The notes under the pieces: model-generated
Seen by the model: the letters and a program-made list of their open reading frames with translations, nothing else
Database searches by the model: none
What the model was told of the DNA's origin: nothing
Program-made: the position numbers and the translations under genes
Shown here: positions 53,370 through 64,000 of the stretch, one piece after another
Layout: the number at the start of each line of letters is the position of its first letter
How positions within the stretch are numbered: the first letter of the stretch is position 1
Assembly (NCBI GenBank): GCA_024734555.1
Contig: JANPWX010000126.1
Coordinates: 1,791,126 to 1,855,125 of the forward strand
Direction of reading: 5' to 3'
Length of the DNA: 64,000 bases
DNA from: Trochalopteron elliotii
Lineage: Eukaryota; Chordata; Aves; Passeriformes; Leiothrichidae

Positions 53370-56300
53370 CACTTTAAATAATGCATTTCTTTGATTATTT
53401 CTTTACTATTCAGTAGCTGCATGGAGGATCACATTGCAGTTGAAAGTTAAAGCCTAATTTTGAGTGATCCCGAGTCAAGGGGAGGTGATGGTGTTCATTA
53501 CATCTACCAGACAGAGTTGCACATCTCCACACATCATCCACCTCCCACACAGAAGAGGAGCTGCCCCCACTGTACAAGCAGCTCCAGCCTCAGCCTTGTG
53601 GAATGAGATGCAGTCACTCTCCACAGACCTGCTGCTGGAAGAAACCTTTTCTTCTGTTATTTTTCCTCTTTGTCAAAGTAGGTCAGAATTGACATAAAGA
53701 AACAATGAAATAAATAAATGGAGAAAGTGTTGTTGCGCGTGATCTGGGGACCTGTTCTAGGGAGATTGCACAGAGATTTCCTTTTGCCTTGTGTGGTACA
53801 CCACCACACGTGGCCCAGAGGGTGCCAGCATTCCTCCTCCATGGCAGCAAACAGCAGCCTGCACTCCTGGGTGGTTTACATAGAACTGAGCTGAAGGTTT
53901 AATGCTCATCCAGCAGGAAAGGAAATCCAGGGCTCACCCATCTTGGGCAAATGGTTGGTGTAGGAAAGAATTTTTGATGCGAATACTCTGGTATTGGCAC
54001 AGTGGCACCCCTCTGGAAAGAGCATGATTAGATCAGAGCCTGAAAATTAGAAATTCTTGAGTATATTTTCTCTGAAAATTGCCATTTACTGTCAACATCT
54101 GTGTCTAAAGTAATTAGGGAGGGAGTAACTAGGGATCTAAACATCATAAGGGATTTTTAGATTTACGAATGTCTTTTGAAAGATACTCTAAAGATTACTG
54201 GGTGCTTACATCTAACTTACTGCCTTTTGCTGGCAGTTAAATATTTATTTTTGTCTGATTAGGTAGATTTAAAAACAAACTTAGCAATGCAAGTACAAAT
54301 TGAAAATGAGGACATGAACTACATCTCAGACACAAAGGTGAGAGTTTCCTCAGCTTCAGGAGGGGGGGCTGCAGGGCTGCTTGCAGGAACAGACCCATCC
54401 TTTACCTCCCATTACCAAAGCACTATCCATGCCATACTTTTTCACAATACAATTAATTCATTAACACTTTATATCACTACTGATTTTATTTAAACACCCA
54501 GTAAACGGATTTTTCTTTCAAATTATAGTTTCCTTGAAATGAGCCACCAATAAGCAACACTAGTTTGATTTAGAGTTGAGCCTAAATGCCATAGTTTGAT
54601 TGTGAGTTACAGTCTTCTAACAGTTTATTTGCCTAAGGAACTAACCTGGACTTCCCCAAAGAAGAATGGTTTCCAACAGGAAAGACAGTCTGTATTAGTA
54701 TAGGCTGTAAAACACAACTGTCTGATTATACCTATAACTGTAAAATACAAATGTCTGATGGCATCTAAGAAATCCACATTTTTTTAATAAAAAAAAATAA
54801 ATTTACAATTGTGCCATGAGCATGGTTTCTGCTGATCTGCTAGCCAAAGGTTGTGAGCAAAGAGCCACCTTAAGGTGCTGGAGTTAGCTCTGAAATCTCA
54901 CCTGCCAGAAAGGAACAGGGCTAGCCTGTACCTGGCCTAGAGGATTCAGGAGTGAAGGTGATGACAGCTAAATTATTACAAAAGGCTTCCTCCCAAGAAT
55001 CACCATCTCTGGCACCATGAGAGGGAAGAAAGTAACCGGCATTCGTAATGAAATAGAAATAAATCCCAAACAGTAGCATTTGTGCAGCAATTACATGGAA
55101 TATTTATCACCACTGGAATGAATGGTGATCTCTGACCCTCTAACATTATTTGCAAATGAATCCATTAGTTACAACTCCTTTCTCTTATCAGTACATGAGC
55201 TGTAAAGCACTGCAGTCCTTAGTGTAGATGAGCAAGGAAAGAGGAGATTAATTGTGTTTGTAGTAATGAGTGAAAAAGGAAGTAAGCTGGGGGCATGCAC
55301 TGAGACAGTTGTTTAATTTAGTCCTTTAGAATGCAATTGCACAGCAAGCCAAAAAATTACTCTGCAGCTTGACTTGGACTGTTGCAAAGGCTTGAATTTA
55401 AAAGAGCAGATTTTTATAGTTAAGCCAATACTGGCTTCTGGACTGCTTTTGTTTTTAGCATATTTAAGATGCATCTACAAAGCCAACTTACAAATTAATA
55501 AATCTTTCCCTTAATTCAATCTGCCAAGAACAAAGATAGAACACTGACTACTGCAGGAGCCATGTTAGTGATGTAAACCAAAGGACTGGGGATTAAACAA
55601 GGATTACTGAGTGCTAAATCAATGTGTTTCCTTTTCTGGCTGTGTGTCTGTGGTGTGAAAGTGTGGATCATTACATAAAACATGGCACATGACTGCCTGG
55701 ATTAATACTAGACAATGTTACGGCAGTGCTGACACACAGAGTTGGATGTTTCAGCATGACCATTGTGCTACCAGGAACACCACAGCCATGACTAAGGAGA
55801 AAGGCAGGGGGGTTCTGCTAATGTGTAATACTCTGAAATTCCAGCCTGGGTCCCCCTACTACAGCTTTTCCAAGTAAACTTGGCTGTGTTTGTCTATTTC
55901 CTACTCTTCTGGGGCATGCTGGAGGTTTCTTTCGTAATGTGAAAGAAGCTATCCAGAATTAAGATCATACTGGGGGGAGTTGCCAATTCATGTAATGATC
56001 TCACAGTATCAAATTAAATGAAAATAGAATCTCTCAGTTGGGAAGGTTTGCTCACCTGATTAGTGGTCTGAACTACAGTTGTACATCCTATCAACAGTGC
56101 TTTATTCTGACCTCAGAGGAATCTGATTTGCAGTTTGGTTTGTAAGAGGAGGAGAAAGAGGAAGGGAGGAGGTAAATCAAAACAAAAGAGCAATGAGTCC
56201 CTCTGAGTTAGGTGATAAGAAGACGGTGGAAGGTATGAAGGGCCTTGGAGCAAACCACCAGCAGTGGCCAGATCAGATTCTCCATGGGAGAGGGACAAGG

Positions 56301-59110
56301 ATGGCTGGAAGAGTACCTGGTGGAACTGTACAGTAATAGATCTGGTCTCTAAAACTAATACACCAGTTTCTTTTTGTCTCGGACATATTTGCTTTTACTT
56401 CACCAGCATCCTTTTCTAAAGGTGTCAGTACACTAGGAAATCCTGTAGACCACAATCTACACCTCTAACTAAGCCTGTGTTCACCCAGAGGAGAGTGTAT
56501 TCATTTCTGTGCTCTGAAGAGTCACAAAACCAGAAGCTGCAGTGCCACAGGGGATGGCAGGGGAAAGGACTGAGGTCCTGAAGCAGCCAACTGCACTGCA
56601 GGAGAACCACCCTGGACTATTAACTATCTCCTCACAGGAGAGTGACATGGCAGTGAAAAAAATATTATTCTAATAATTCTCTTCTACAATTTGAAGTTCT
56701 AATTACTAAAAAAATAAAAGGGAATATAAAAAAAGCTGTTAAATTTACTTGAGATTACTGCTAGATGCTATTTCCTTCTAGTTTTTATTCTCAGTGTATA
56801 TAAACTAGGGCAGCGAAAAAATGATAGAAATCCTCGGATGCTTTCTGGACAGCAATGATGTCTTTCCTACCCACAGCAGGATTGATTGAGCCTGATTATG
56901 TGCAGATCAGGAAATCCAGAGAGAATGTTCAAATGCTGAACCATTATTCAGCTCCATAGCTCTGGCATCTCACATGTGCAAAAGTACATTTTCCAGGCTC
57001 CCGTGGCACTGCTTGCTCTAAACATGTTCTGACACAGGTAAGAAGGCAGAGGGTGTGCTGGGCCTGTGGAATAACTTTCACGTGACAGAGAATGTGGCTG
57101 TGGCATTTGTCCTGATGGAAATTTTAAAAATTGCTGATATGAAATCTCAGTGATTTGTGGATGCATTTTTTGTGTTCATGGAAAAGTATCTAGGCTGCTC
57201 TTAACATAACACTTAGAGTAAGTATTGTCTGTTCAGATTTTTTTGCCTCAGATATTTTGATGGCATGCAAACTTGGCATCCTGCTAAATAGAGACATTGA
57301 GTCTTCATAGTTTTATCTCTTGAGCCCATCTGGTTTGAAGTAGTTGACAACAAGGAGGAAAGGGAATAAAATGAAAGACTCACTTCATGTTTGCTGAAAT
57401 AAAAGAAACGTGCAAGGCAGTGCTCAAATAGAACCAGCCTGGGAGAAAGGCCGCCTCTCCCAACCCCTCCTCTGCTCTTTCCAGATGATGGCTTTGCCTG
57501 CAGCTCCTCCACTCATCCTGGCCCTTGCTGCCCACGGTTGGAGCTCACACCCCAGACAAAGGGCAGCTGAAGCAGCCAGGCTGGAGCACTGAGAGAAGGG
57601 GAACCATTACCCCCCTAACAAGGAACAATGGGAGCATGAAGCAAGTGCAGTAAAATGAAAATGCTGAGCCCCTGCCCATCACCAGTGACAAAAGCATAAC
57701 ACCTCATACTAAGGTACTTCTCTAAGTTTTACATGTTGTTTATTCTGTTTTTCACTTCTTTTTTGCAATTTAAAGCCCAAGGCCATCAGTCTGAGTCCCG
57801 GGGCACTATGCAGTCACTCCTGTGAAGGCAGATACCCAGCACAGCAGTCGCAGGAGAGGTGTCCTGCCCTCCCCACTGAAGCACCCACTGGTTGCCAGAA
57901 GGAGCGTCAGGGAGGAGGAGCAGGCTGCAGGGAAACATTCCCTTCCCTTCTCCCTCTCCCAGACACCACAAAGAGCTGTGACAGAGGAGCAGAAGCCAGG
58001 CTGGAGTGGACAGTGCAGGTCACTGGCTCTCACAGAGGGGATGGAAGGCTGTCCCTTGGCAGCTCCAGCTGCACTGGGAGCAGAAGATGGAAGCTGCTCT
58101 ACAGCCTCGCAGGATGTCACACCACAGAGCAGTGAGCATTGAAAATGTGTAGGACCTCTTCTATCTAGGGCTGCTCCATCTCCTTATAGAATTAGGTCCT
58201 AAATGTGACTTTTCTGGCTTTTGTTCTTAATCACTTTGTTACTCGTTCAAATTTATAATTTTAACCTAAATAGAAGTGAGTGATTTATTGTAATTATTTT
58301 GTATAGGCTGCTCTTAATAAACTTTTTTTTTTTTAATCTGGAAAAACATTTAATTTCCCATATGGAAAGAATGCATTTATCATACTTTACTTGGATATAC
58401 TTGGCCAACTATTGCACATATATGCAAAACATATGTGACAAATTCAAGGCTGAATTTCATAAAACAGAAACGCTGTGAAAGGTGATATAATAAATATATT
58501 ACACAGACATATGTGGCCAATTTATAAAACTACGGTATCTTTGGTAAATTTATAATAGGTCATTTCTATTAATGCGGGGAATGAGTGAATTTTTTCTGGC
58601 ATATGCAACACACATAATATTTTACACAGCCCTCCTGAAGGACAGTGGGCTTTTGCAGAGCAGACTTGTACATACATTGTGTATATGGGACATATCAGTG
58701 GTTTTCAATATTAATGCATGTCTTCAAAACCAGCTCTTCCTTTTTGCATTGATTGTGTGTGCAGCATACTGGGCAGGAAAATAGTATGAAATACTATTCC
58801 TTGAGATTTGCAAACATCTGATACACTGTCTAGATTCACCTAGTTTTGTCAAACATCTCTGTAAATTATATATATTAGCAATCAGTTGAACTGGAATGAT
58901 TAAATGAAGAACAAAATGCATATGTTTAGAAAAACGTTGTATCCATACAAAGTACTGGCCTCTACACACGCAGAGTGGATTCTTAATGCCACCAGCTTAA
59001 AGCAACGGCTGAGCCACTGCTGGTTGAGTATCCTCAAATTGTAACTCACAGGAGACTGCCTCTTCTTATTTATGCCAGAATGTTTCAAAGATCAAATTTT
59101 CCTTTAACCC
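53370..59110. other. GNB1L-TBX1 intergenic region, left part
   Basis: About 5.7 kb with no exon I recognise on either strand. The part at 57.4-58.1 kb is richer in GC and has overlapping open frames of about 105 codons on both strands, no domain, and an AATAAA followed by a long T run at 58317-58335. I cannot tell whether it is transcribed. Human TBX1 has alternative last exons (isoforms A and B) downstream of the main one. If birds keep them they would lie on the - strand in this interval, but I could not recognise them. Confidence 0.5.
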
Positions 59111-59129
59111 CCAAATCTATATTTTCCTC

Positions 59130-59465
59130 TCATCGCGTATTTCCCAGCTCCGGAAGATGAAACCTTCTCGTTTTCCGTGCGTGCCGGATCCACCGCGTGC
59201 CATGCCCGGCTCTTCCCTCTGGAGGGAGCCGGCTCTTCAGGCAGGGCCGCCCGGAGTGCGCGTAGCATCTTCCTTCTCCTCCTCCACCGTGGCCGCGGGG
59301 CAGCCATACCTGCAGGACCTCCCGAGGTGACCCTCGGGACACACTGGGGGTGTCCCTGGCCACTCCGGCAGTTCCACACAAACGGCGGGTCAGGCAAAGG
59401 ACCCGCGGTGTCAACGCGCTACAGCAAAACCTCATTTGGCTTCAACCTACCGGGAAACCGAACAA
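59130..59465. promoter_or_regulatory. Intergenic CpG island
   Basis: A clear CpG-rich block with frequent CG dinucleotides and GC-rich sequence lies between GNB1L and TBX1, about 4.2 kb beyond the TBX1 stop. No TATA box is seen. Short frames are open on both strands because of composition. In birds such isolated islands usually mark a promoter, enhancer or unannotated transcript start. It lies next to the long open frame at 59591-60355. Confidence 0.55.
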
Positions 59466-59590
59466 CAGAAGGCAAAGCACCAAGAACCAACACGTGCATG
59501 TGCACACACACGCTCTTCTCCCGCCTTCCAGCCCAGCCGTGTTCAACAGACTCAGGGCAGCTTTTTGAGCTCTTTGGATGATGATGCTGA

Positions 59591-60355
59591 AACCTGCTTT
59601 GCAGGTACTGCTGCGTTTGCTGTTCCAGCCTTCTCCAGGCAGCATGGCTCAGCTTCTGCCCCCCAGCCCCAACCTGTGGGTGCCTGACTTGTTTCCAGCA
59701 GCTACAGGGATCCCTTTACACAGGCAGAACGTTACACAGCACCAGTGAATCTGCTTTTCTTATTCTGTACAGACCAAGGTACCACTGCCCCTTGGTCAGG
59801 GATCCAGCACCACAGGCTGAAATCCCCTTGCTGGAGAGAAAGGGGGAGTACTTGACAGGAGAGGACAGTGCCCCAGCTGAGGTGACCCCAGTGGGCATGG
59901 CTCCTTGTAGGGATGCACTAGAAGCCCATAGCTCATGGAAAACCCACACTGTTCCCCAGCAGCTTGCAGAACACCTTTCTGTGCTTGCTACAGTCCTTGG
60001 GTCATTCCCGACCCTGCAAGGCAGTGTCACACACACTGCAGCAGGAAGCCACAGCAGTTGCTCCCCTGGCCACAGCCGTGTGTATATGTGCTTGAGACTG
60101 ACTGAGGAGATGCCAACAGCCCAGGATGCTGAGAGGCAGCTGCTGGGCTCTACCTGCACAGTTCTTGCCAGCGAGTTACAGGGCCTCCCTGAAGAGAAGG
60201 AAAGACTAAAGAGAATGTCTATGAAATGTGTAGAAAGTGTGCATGAACACCACAAACACGCAGAAGTCTCATCCCCATGCTCCTATCCTATGCTGAATTT
60301 CATCAATTCCACTAGCAAGGAAAGAATAAAATGGACTGCAAAAAGCCATTTCTGA
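59591..60355 (+). other. Long unexplained open frame (255 codons between stops)
   Basis: A + strand frame has no stop from 59591 until the TGA at 60353-60355. The first in-frame ATG is at 59897 (152 residues). A good splice acceptor (TGCTTTTCTTATTCTGTACAG, with AG at 59771-59772) lies inside the open stretch, so it could be a terminal coding exon or a UTR-bearing exon. An AATAAA lies near 60325, just before the stop. The translated C-terminal part has an acidic/basic helix-like run (LPEEKERLKRMSMKCVESV) followed by HEHHKH. I recognise no family. The opposite strand also has a 179-codon frame (59716-60255), so composition may explain part of the openness. No gene is known here in human. Confidence 0.3.
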
Positions 60356-63180
60356 AAACTGGAGCTATCCCCAGTGTTTGGGTTAAGTGATTAAGCAAAG
60401 GCCACCCTTGTTCCATCTGTGTGAGCCTAATCCTGGATTTATCCACTGAGATAAGTGATGTGGTTTCCAGACCTCAGAAGCACACAGTGAACTCAGTCTG
60501 TACCTCTAGAAAATAGAGCTAGATGGCTAATTTATTTATTCTCTAGCCCTCTTTGGAAGAGACAAAGGATGCTTGTAACCTCCACACTTGGGCCTGTTTT
60601 ACAGCAGCTTTTAAATACACTTTGTGTGTAAGTGCTTTGTGTGACTTGAGGTGACCACAAGTGAAGTATTGCCTGCAACTGCAGCCACCTTCTTTCCTAG
60701 TGTGTGCCATGGACCTTGGTGACAGCACGGGCTGAGTGAAGTTTAACCAGACATGTAATCAAATTATACTAAGTAATTAGTCAAATGAACCTACAATACA
60801 CAGATAAAGCATGGCCTATATATGATATATCCTGACTAACAGGCTCACAGGTAATGTGACATTAAAGTGTTACAGATTTTCTGTGATTTTCAAAAGGCTT
60901 CTACTGGTCAACCTGCAGCATTATGGGGCTTTGTTTATTTGAAATGGATTTTTTGTTGGCATAGAAAATAACCCTTTTTGCTTTCCATATCTGTAACACT
61001 CCAATCCAGTGAGACATTGTTATGGAAGGAGGGACACCAGTCAAAGCCCTGAGGAATCTTGATTTAAGGATTAAAACACAACATGAACTGGACTGCTAAC
61101 GTGCTTCAATGTGAACATGTCTAAGCATCTTGCACACTGATGGACTAAATGCATGATTAGAAATACCATTTTCATAGTTGAGACTGTAGCCTTGACACAG
61201 CTGCATGGTCTCCTTCCCATTCAGCCTCAGGACCTCTGCAGTGGTTCTTTAGCACAGAACACAGACTGGTGATCCTGAGGGCCCACTGCACACAGCCATA
61301 GCTTGAATTTCGCTGATCTTCTCTTCTTCTAACAAATATAAAATTGAAATTCCTGCAGTTAAGGCAAGGACCTTGAGCCACTTTCATTAAGGGCACAGTT
61401 TAGTGCTGGCATCTTGGGTCGTTCTCTGTGTGCTTAGAGAACAGGTGCTTACCAATACAAACATCTGTTTTCACCTGGAGCCCCAACCCTGCAAACTGCT
61501 GTATTGTGACAGATTACCACGACCACGGGCACCTGCTGCACCCAGGGACAGAAGGGAAGGAGCCATCACCTATGGAGAGCCACTGTTTGCTCAGACTAAG
61601 AACCCTCCTTATTTAAATAACCTCATTTAATGGGGGAGCCTTAGACTTCAGGGCGGACAAACTGACAAATATACACAAATAATCAAACAAGAAATGAAAG
61701 AAAGAAAGAAGAGGAAAAATATTTATAAATGTCACTGTCCAATGTCTTTTCAATTTAAATGAAATAAGATTATCTACATATATCTACAAATATCTACATG
61801 TATCTACACTTTGCAGATATGATTCTTTGGTTGTCTTCACCTTTTGTCCTATACTGCAACTATCAAGAAAAAAAAGGGGTTGTATAATCTTTGAAGGAAA
61901 TAATAAATATAACAACTTCATTAAATGTTTGACCAAAGCTTTGGCACTAATCAGTTTACAGATAACAAATCATACTGAAAACTCTGAAATAACAGCGACA
62001 AAGCAAGAGCAATAGGCACATCCGAGAGCCATTTCCCACTGACTAATAATAAGCACAAGGCTATTTTACATTAACCTTTCTGAGAACATTAATTATGGTT
62101 TAGTCAGACACTAAGAATCTCACAATTCACTGCAAATGTCAAATAAAATACATATTTCTTGCACAAGTCTTTTTTTATGGATCCAGATATATTTTCTTAA
62201 CAGAAAAAAAAATTACATAAAATATTCATGGTAGCCTGTATCCCTTCTTAAACCTTTCCAAAAAGGTTTTGGAAGCCCAAAGCCCACTGCCAGAGACAAA
62301 ATAAACATTGCTATTAACACTGCCACCTGCACAAGGGAAAGAACATGTTTTAAAGAGTTTGTAATGAAAATGCACAAACGTGGATGAATCGATGACTTTA
62401 AAAGAAATAAACCCCATCTTTTAATGGAGTCGTGTGGAAGAATCAGGAAAGTGTTCATAATACTGTATACCACCACAGCTGAGGAGCTGCTCAATACCTT
62501 CTCTGAACACAAAGGGATTGCCTTTGGTGAGCATCTGACAAAAACACAAGCCAGCTATTCAAAACACATCACTGGAGAACTGTGATGAACAGGGCCATCT
62601 TTTTAACAGGAAGGAACGACTACTGAATGAAGACATTAAAGGAAAAAGTACTTACCAGCATTAAGAGGGATGATGCAGCAAGCAGGTAATGCAGAATAGA
62701 TGCTTTAGAACTACTACAATTTGGGTCGGCCAAATATAAGGGGTGAGCCAGTCTGAGGAAAAAACCCTGAAGTTCCTTTAAAAGGTACCTCCACAGGAGA
62801 GCATTCAAGAGCTCGGGAAGGGATGCAGGAAGGCAGGACTGTGTGAGGCTGCCTGGGAAGCAGGTGGGAAACGCACAGCCGGAACTCTGCAGACATTCCC
62901 CCACCCCCAGGCTGGTTTTTAAACCTTTCCAGGTATTGTTGGGAAAACAAGATGCAAACACAGCTGCATGTGGCTGTGCCCTTGGCCATGGGCCCTTCTC
63001 AACAGCTCCAGAAAATGCTGCTATATGCTTAAGGCATCCCAGTGAACCCCAAAACTTACGAGTGGGTCAGGGCCAGAGGAGAAGTGGGAAATTTGTTCTG
63101 GCAGTGAGGATTCAAAACGCTCCCTTAAACTAAACTCTGCTTCCCCAAGAATCTCCTCAAAGAACCACCTGAGGCACCTG
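60356..63180. other. GNB1L-TBX1 intergenic region, right part / possible TBX1 3' UTR
   Basis: No exon is recognised. If the TBX1 3' UTR is long, its - strand poly(A) signal could be TTTATT on the + strand at 60934-60939 or the weaker TTTAAT at 62420-62425. Neither is convincing. It also holds a decamer repeat (61771-61810) and a GAAA run near 61697. Confidence 0.5.
61771..61810. repeat. Four in-register 10-bp units TATCTACANN
   Basis: Units start at 61771, 61781, 61791 and 61801. The first eight bases are identical in all four and only the last two vary (TA, AA, TG, CT). The period is close to one DNA turn. No known function. Confidence 0.9.
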
Positions 63181-63556
63181 TGAAGCAGCCCTCGGTGTGG
63201 CCCAGGTTGGGAGACACCGACACCGACAAGTGCAGGACGACACACGGCTCACGGCCGGCCCACAGCCCCTGCTCGGTGCTCACGTACAGGCCCCGTGGGC
63301 ACCGCCAACCGCGGCGGTAACACCAAACCTCCATCGGAAGACCCGGCGGGCGAGTCAGAGGGGACAAGTCATTTCACCGCTGCCGCCTCCCCGTCCTCCC
63401 AGCGCATCCCAGCTGCCTGACGGTCCTCGGTGCCCGGCACGAACGGAGGCGCGGGGGAACAGGGAGATAAAGGACATATGGCTTCATTTATCAAAGTGCA
63501 GCCGCGGGTCACACCGCGATGGAGCTCCCGGCGCCGCCGCCCTCACAGCCCCCACA

Positions 63557-63577
63557 GGGCGGGGCGCGGGGCGGGGC
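63557..63577. promoter_or_regulatory. Two adjacent GC boxes
   Basis: GGGCGGGGC (63557-63565) and GGGGCGGGGC (63568-63577) match the SP/KLF GC-box consensus. They lie 14 bp from the first CCAAT box, a promoter-like arrangement just beyond the TBX1 stop codon. Confidence 0.6.
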
Positions 63578-63590
63578 CCGGCTGCCGACG

Positions 63591-63629
63591 ATTGGACTGT
63601 CCGGCTGTCAATCAGGTAAGCTGGCCAAT
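63591..63629. promoter_or_regulatory. TALE (PBX/PREP) decamer flanked by two CCAAT boxes
   Basis: An inverted CCAAT box (ATTGG, 63591-63595), an exact PBX/PREP decamer (CTGTCAATCA on +, TGATTGACAG on -, 63605-63614) and a forward CCAAT box (63625-63629) are spaced about 10 bp apart. CCAAT boxes bind NF-Y. The decamer is the consensus for PBX with PREP/MEIS-type partners. Binding is inferred from sequence. Confidence 0.6.
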
Positions 63630-63706
63630 CAGCTCACTCGTAAGGCGGGAGGTGAGGGAAAGGCGGGAAGGGGGAAGGCGGTGTCTCTCGTGCCGCCGGT
63701 GCCCCG

Positions 63707-64000
63707 TTACCGGGGCCCGTAGTCGTAGCCGGCGGGCGGCGCGGCCGGCGAGTACATGTTGGCAGCCGCCGCTGCCGCGGCCGCTGCGTTCATGTGGTGG
63801 TGGTGATGATGGTGGTGGTAGCTGTGCCCGCGGATGCTGGGGAGGGGGTATGGGGCGGGCCGGCTCTTCGCCCCCAGGTAATGGTCGTAGGCGGCGGCCG
63901 CCGCCGGCGGGTACTTGTAGGGATGGTGATGTAGCGGCTCCGACGCGGGGGGCTCCAAGCGCAGTTCGTGGTGCGGCGGGCTGGGCCGGCCGCCGCCCGC
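63707..64000 (-). CDS. TBX1: TBX1, C-terminal coding part (partial, runs off the window)
   Basis: The - strand frame enters from the window edge and ends with TAA at 63709-63707. It encodes [11 protein letters not shown], then [38 protein letters not shown], eight His, nine Ala, and finally [17 protein letters not shown]. This matches the C-terminus of human TBX1 isoform C, which has [27 protein letters not shown], a His-rich run, a poly-Ala run and ends NMYSSAG...YDYCPR. TBX1 is a T-box transcription factor for pharyngeal arch, outflow tract, ear and thymus development. The T-box itself and all earlier exons lie beyond 64000. The window starts inside the last coding exon. The exon is CpG-rich and has no frameshift. 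Confidence 0.95.
   Translation of the reverse strand, partial: AGGGRPSPPHHELRLEPPASEPLHHHPYKYPPAAAAAYDHYLGAKSRPAPYPLPSIRGHSYHHHHHHHHMNAAAAAAAAANMYSPAAPPAGYDYGPR

Larger units (their letters stand above)
63190..63706 (-). other. TBX1: GC-rich 3' untranslated / downstream region of TBX1
   Basis: This follows the TBX1 stop codon on the - strand and is CpG-rich like the exon itself. It contains the promoter-like cluster described separately (63557-63629) and a less GC-rich island around 63460-63500 with a CATATG E-box. The 140-codon + strand frame (63197-63619) is judged a shadow of GC-rich sequence. Confidence 0.5.

Noticed and set aside
59436..59772. A two-exon gene joining the frame ending CAG|GTACTG at 59604 to the acceptor at 59772
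   Set aside because: The donor is good, but the joined frame does not enter the long open frame and stops within about 30 codons.
63197..63619. 140-codon + strand frame opposite the TBX1 3' region
   Set aside because: Arg/Pro/Gly/Ala-rich peptide typical of GC-rich shadow frames.

Overview
This is vertebrate nuclear DNA, almost certainly from a bird and probably a songbird. The evidence is spliced genes with GT-AG introns, very low coding density, an avian CR1 retrotransposon, an LTR that resembles songbird ERVL-type LTRs, and the gene pair GNB1L-TBX1. That pair is the chromosome 22q11.2 (DiGeorge) neighbourhood in human. There are no operons, CRISPR arrays, ribosome binding sites or other prokaryotic features.

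Layout. (1) 1-8.2 kb: non-coding flank with no gene I can recognise, holding one degenerate MIR-like SINE. (2) 8.2-10.3 kb: a CpG-rich zone made of a GC-rich block, an assembly gap of 323 N (8606-8928), a 58-bp GC-rich minisatellite that runs straight out of the gap, and a second small CpG block with a consensus CTCF core. This is the most likely promoter zone of GNB1L. (3) About 10.3-35.3 kb: AT-rich, non-coding, probably GNB1L intron 1, with an ancient CR1/L3-like fragment, a MIR-like SINE and, near its end, a CR1 with an internal 44-bp tandem expansion. (4) 35.33-53.36 kb: the whole GNB1L coding region on the + strand. Six coding exons splice into one 328-residue frame, and intron 5 carries a sense-oriented solo LTR. 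(5) 53.4-63.7 kb: intergenic. It holds a CpG island at 59.1-59.5 kb and, beside it, the longest unexplained open frame of the window (59591-60355). (6) 63.7-64.0 kb: the last coding part of TBX1 on the - strand, running off the window edge. GNB1L and TBX1 converge tail to tail, as in human.

How the genes relate. GNB1L is a WD40 protein of the Asa1/GNB1L family, linked to folding and stability of PIKK kinases through the TTT co-chaperone. TBX1 is a T-box transcription factor of pharyngeal and heart development. They are neighbours by conserved synteny and not partners in one pathway. The most interesting regulatory signal is just 3' of the TBX1 stop codon: two GC boxes, two oppositely oriented CCAAT boxes, and between the CCAAT boxes an exact PBX/PREP (TALE) decamer. 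I found no evidence of an entirely new biological system. The best leads are that cluster, the 255-codon open frame, and the minisatellite at the gap.
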